64,000 nucleotides of DNA from the NCBI GenBank assembly GCA_039636785.1, contig CP144169.1:3782001-3846000 (forward strand). Direction: 5' to 3'. The first letter of the stretch is position 1; every line of letters begins with the position of its first letter. Position numbers and translations under genes: made by a program. The notes under the pieces were generated by a model that made no database searches, was not told the DNA's origin, and worked only from the letters and a program-made list of their open reading frames with translations. Shown here one piece after another: positions 63,094 to 64,000 of this stretch. The DNA comes from Micrococcaceae bacterium Sec5.7. GTDB taxonomy: Bacteria > Actinomycetota > Actinomycetes > Actinomycetales > Micrococcaceae.

Positions 63094-63189
63094 ATGGATA
63101 CCGGATACGCCGATCCTGGCTGTTGCACGGGCAACAGCCAGGACTGCTGCGAAGACGACTGCGCTGCCAACGGGCAGGGCTGCTGCTGA
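63094..63189 (+). CDS. 31-residue Cys-rich small protein in the ars operon
   Basis: A tiny ORF between arsC and the flavoprotein gene: ATG at 63094, TGA at 63187-63189. Of 31 residues seven are Cys, arranged CC-x6-CC-x3-C-x6-CC (C10, C11, C18, C19, C23, C30, C31), with acidic spacers. GGAGG (63081-63085) lies eight bases before the ATG. Paired cysteines in an arsenic operon suggest binding of As(III) or another soft metal, perhaps as a scavenger or chaperone, but this is inference and I recognise no family. A perfect 13-bp hairpin (63114-63143) lies inside the ORF, so a regulatory RNA role is also possible. Confidence 0.6.
   Translation: MDTGYADPGCCTGNSQDCCEDDCAANGQGCC
63114..63143 (+). other. 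perfect 13-bp hairpin inside the Cys-rich ORF
   Basis: TCCTGGCTGTTGC (63114-63126) and its exact reverse complement (63131-63143) flank the tetraloop ACGG. No T-run follows, so it is not an ordinary terminator. It could regulate translation or stabilise the transcript. Confidence 0.75.
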
Positions 63190-63261
63190 CCAGCACGCTT
63201 GCCGGACCCACCCTGGCCCGGCAGGCACCCGTCCATCAGCCACTCGTGGAGGAGCCAACCC

Positions 63262-64000
63262 ATGCCTGAATCACAGTTCAAAAGCCCTGCGAAGCTGCCC
63301 GTCGCCGTGATCGGTGCCGGGCCGGTAGGGCTCGCCGCGGCCGCGCATCTGCTGGAACGCGGCCTGGAGCCGATGATTTTCGAAGCGGGCCCGACGGCGG
63401 GCGCGGCCATCGAGGAATGGCGCCACATTCGGCTGTTCTCACCGTGGCGGTTTAACCTCGACGCCGCCGCCGTCCGCCTGCTGGACGCTTTCGGCTGGGA
63501 ATCCCCGCGGCTAACGGCGCTGCCGTACGGCGGCGAGCTCGTGGACGATTACTTGGCACCGCTGGCAGCTTTGCCGGCGGTGGCCTCCTGTCTGCACACC
63601 GGCGCCCGTGTAGTGTCCGTGGCCCGGCAGGGAATGGACAAAACGCACTCCCGCGGCCGGGAGACGGCACCGTTTGTTGTCCGCGTGGAGCACGACGGCG
63701 GCGGGTTGAGTGAGCACGTTGTCTCGGCCGTCATAGATGCCTCAGGCACGTGGACCACACCGAATCCGCTGGGCACCTCGGGGCTTGCGGCCACGGGCGA
63801 GCCGGAAGCCCGAGCGATGGCCGGCTCGCCCGTCTCCCCGCCGCTGCCCGATGTTCTGGGCAGTCACCGCTCGGCCTTTGCCGGCCGCAGGGTGCTGGTT
63901 GTGGGCGCGGGACATTCGGCCGCCAACACGCTCATCAATCTTGCCCGGCTGGCCAAGGACGCTCCGGACACCCGGATCCTGTGGGCAGTCCGTGGCGCCT
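63262..64000 (+). CDS. FAD/NAD(P)-binding flavoprotein, partial at right edge
   Basis: The first 246 residues of a flavoprotein; the frame is open to the window end. The FAD-binding motif VIGAGPVGLAAAAH (about 16-29), a linker with FSPWRFN, and a second nucleotide motif VVGAGHSAAN (about 214-223) are present, as in flavin monooxygenases. Flavoproteins of this kind (ArsO-like) are known in arsenic operons. GGAGGAG precedes the ATG. The role is not settled. Confidence 0.85.
   Translation, partial: MPESQFKSPAKLPVAVIGAGPVGLAAAAHLLERGLEPMIFEAGPTAGAAIEEWRHIRLFSPWRFNLDAAAVRLLDAFGWESPRLTALPYGGELVDDYLAPLAALPAVASCLHTGARVVSVARQGMDKTHSRGRETAPFVVRVEHDGGGLSEHVVSAVIDASGTWTTPNPLGTSGLAATGEPEARAMAGSPVSPPLPDVLGSHRSAFAGRRVLVVGAGHSAANTLINLARLAKDAPDTRILWAVRGA

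Noticed and set aside
63030..63269. 79-codon plus-strand frame over the ars intergenic region
   Set aside because: It overlaps the Cys-rich ORF in another frame and has no ribosome site; the Cys-rich ORF has a strong one.

Overview
The window is about 65% GC with short, tightly packed genes. It looks like a chromosomal segment of a high-GC soil actinobacterium of the Arthrobacter / Pseudarthrobacter group (Micrococcaceae). Supporting signs are a phenylethylamine oxidase that matches the Arthrobacter globiformis enzyme in length and TPQ position, a three-gene actinobacterial transhydrogenase, a Corynebacterium-type arsenic operon and an actinobacterial pca/qsu cluster. No rRNA, tRNA, CRISPR array or phage module was seen.

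Layout. 0-15 kb is mostly housekeeping: a PAP2-type membrane protein, a branched-chain 2-oxoacid dehydrogenase operon (bkdABC, minus strand), a histidinol-phosphate/aromatic aminotransferase, a holin-like membrane protein, a WXG100-like protein paired with a serine hydrolase, purB, a Tat-exported nuclease/phosphatase-fold protein, small enzymes, a secreted propeller protein and an ACT-domain membrane protein. 15.4-20.8 kb is a five-gene catabolic operon (MFS transporter, GntR regulator, two Asp/Glu-racemase-superfamily enzymes and a hydantoinase-like amidohydrolase), with a clear promoter and a palindromic operator at its start. 20.8-28.9 kb is a polyol system: sugar ABC transporter, sorbitol-type dehydrogenase, SorC regulator and mannitol-type dehydrogenase, apparently tied together by GCTCATTTG-type sites, with a lipid kinase gene in between. 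29-32 kb holds the transhydrogenase genes.

32-40.5 kb is an aromatic-amine island: phenylethylamine oxidase, TetR and AraC regulators, aldehyde dehydrogenase and an amino-acid/amine permease. It shows decay: an IS630 element sits exactly in the aldehyde dehydrogenase stop codon, the permease carries an in-frame nonsense codon, and a 3' nuclease-gene remnant lies beside the oxidase. 41.8-54.97 kb is a full quinate/shikimate-to-protocatechuate-to-3-oxoadipate pathway (aroE/qsuD, qsuB, pcaHGBDCFIJ, pcaR) with an IclR regulator and a divergent MHS-family transporter. 55-61 kb holds a LigC-type ligase, a MoaD/ThiS-like protein with a BNR-repeat protein, and TrkH/TrkA potassium uptake. 61-64 kb is an arsenic operon (arsR divergent from acr3, arsC, a tiny Cys-rich ORF and a flavoprotein that runs off the window).

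Two dispersed repeat families occupy intergenic spaces: a roughly 70-100 bp palindromic element with a GGCGTGTT/AACACGCC core hairpin (four copies), and a short GACAGGCTCAACCA-type tandem repeat (three loci) placed directly after gene ends. The most novel-looking items are the 31-codon Cys-rich ORF with an internal perfect hairpin in the ars operon, and the operon at 15.4-20.8 kb, whose two racemase-superfamily enzymes have unusual active sites.
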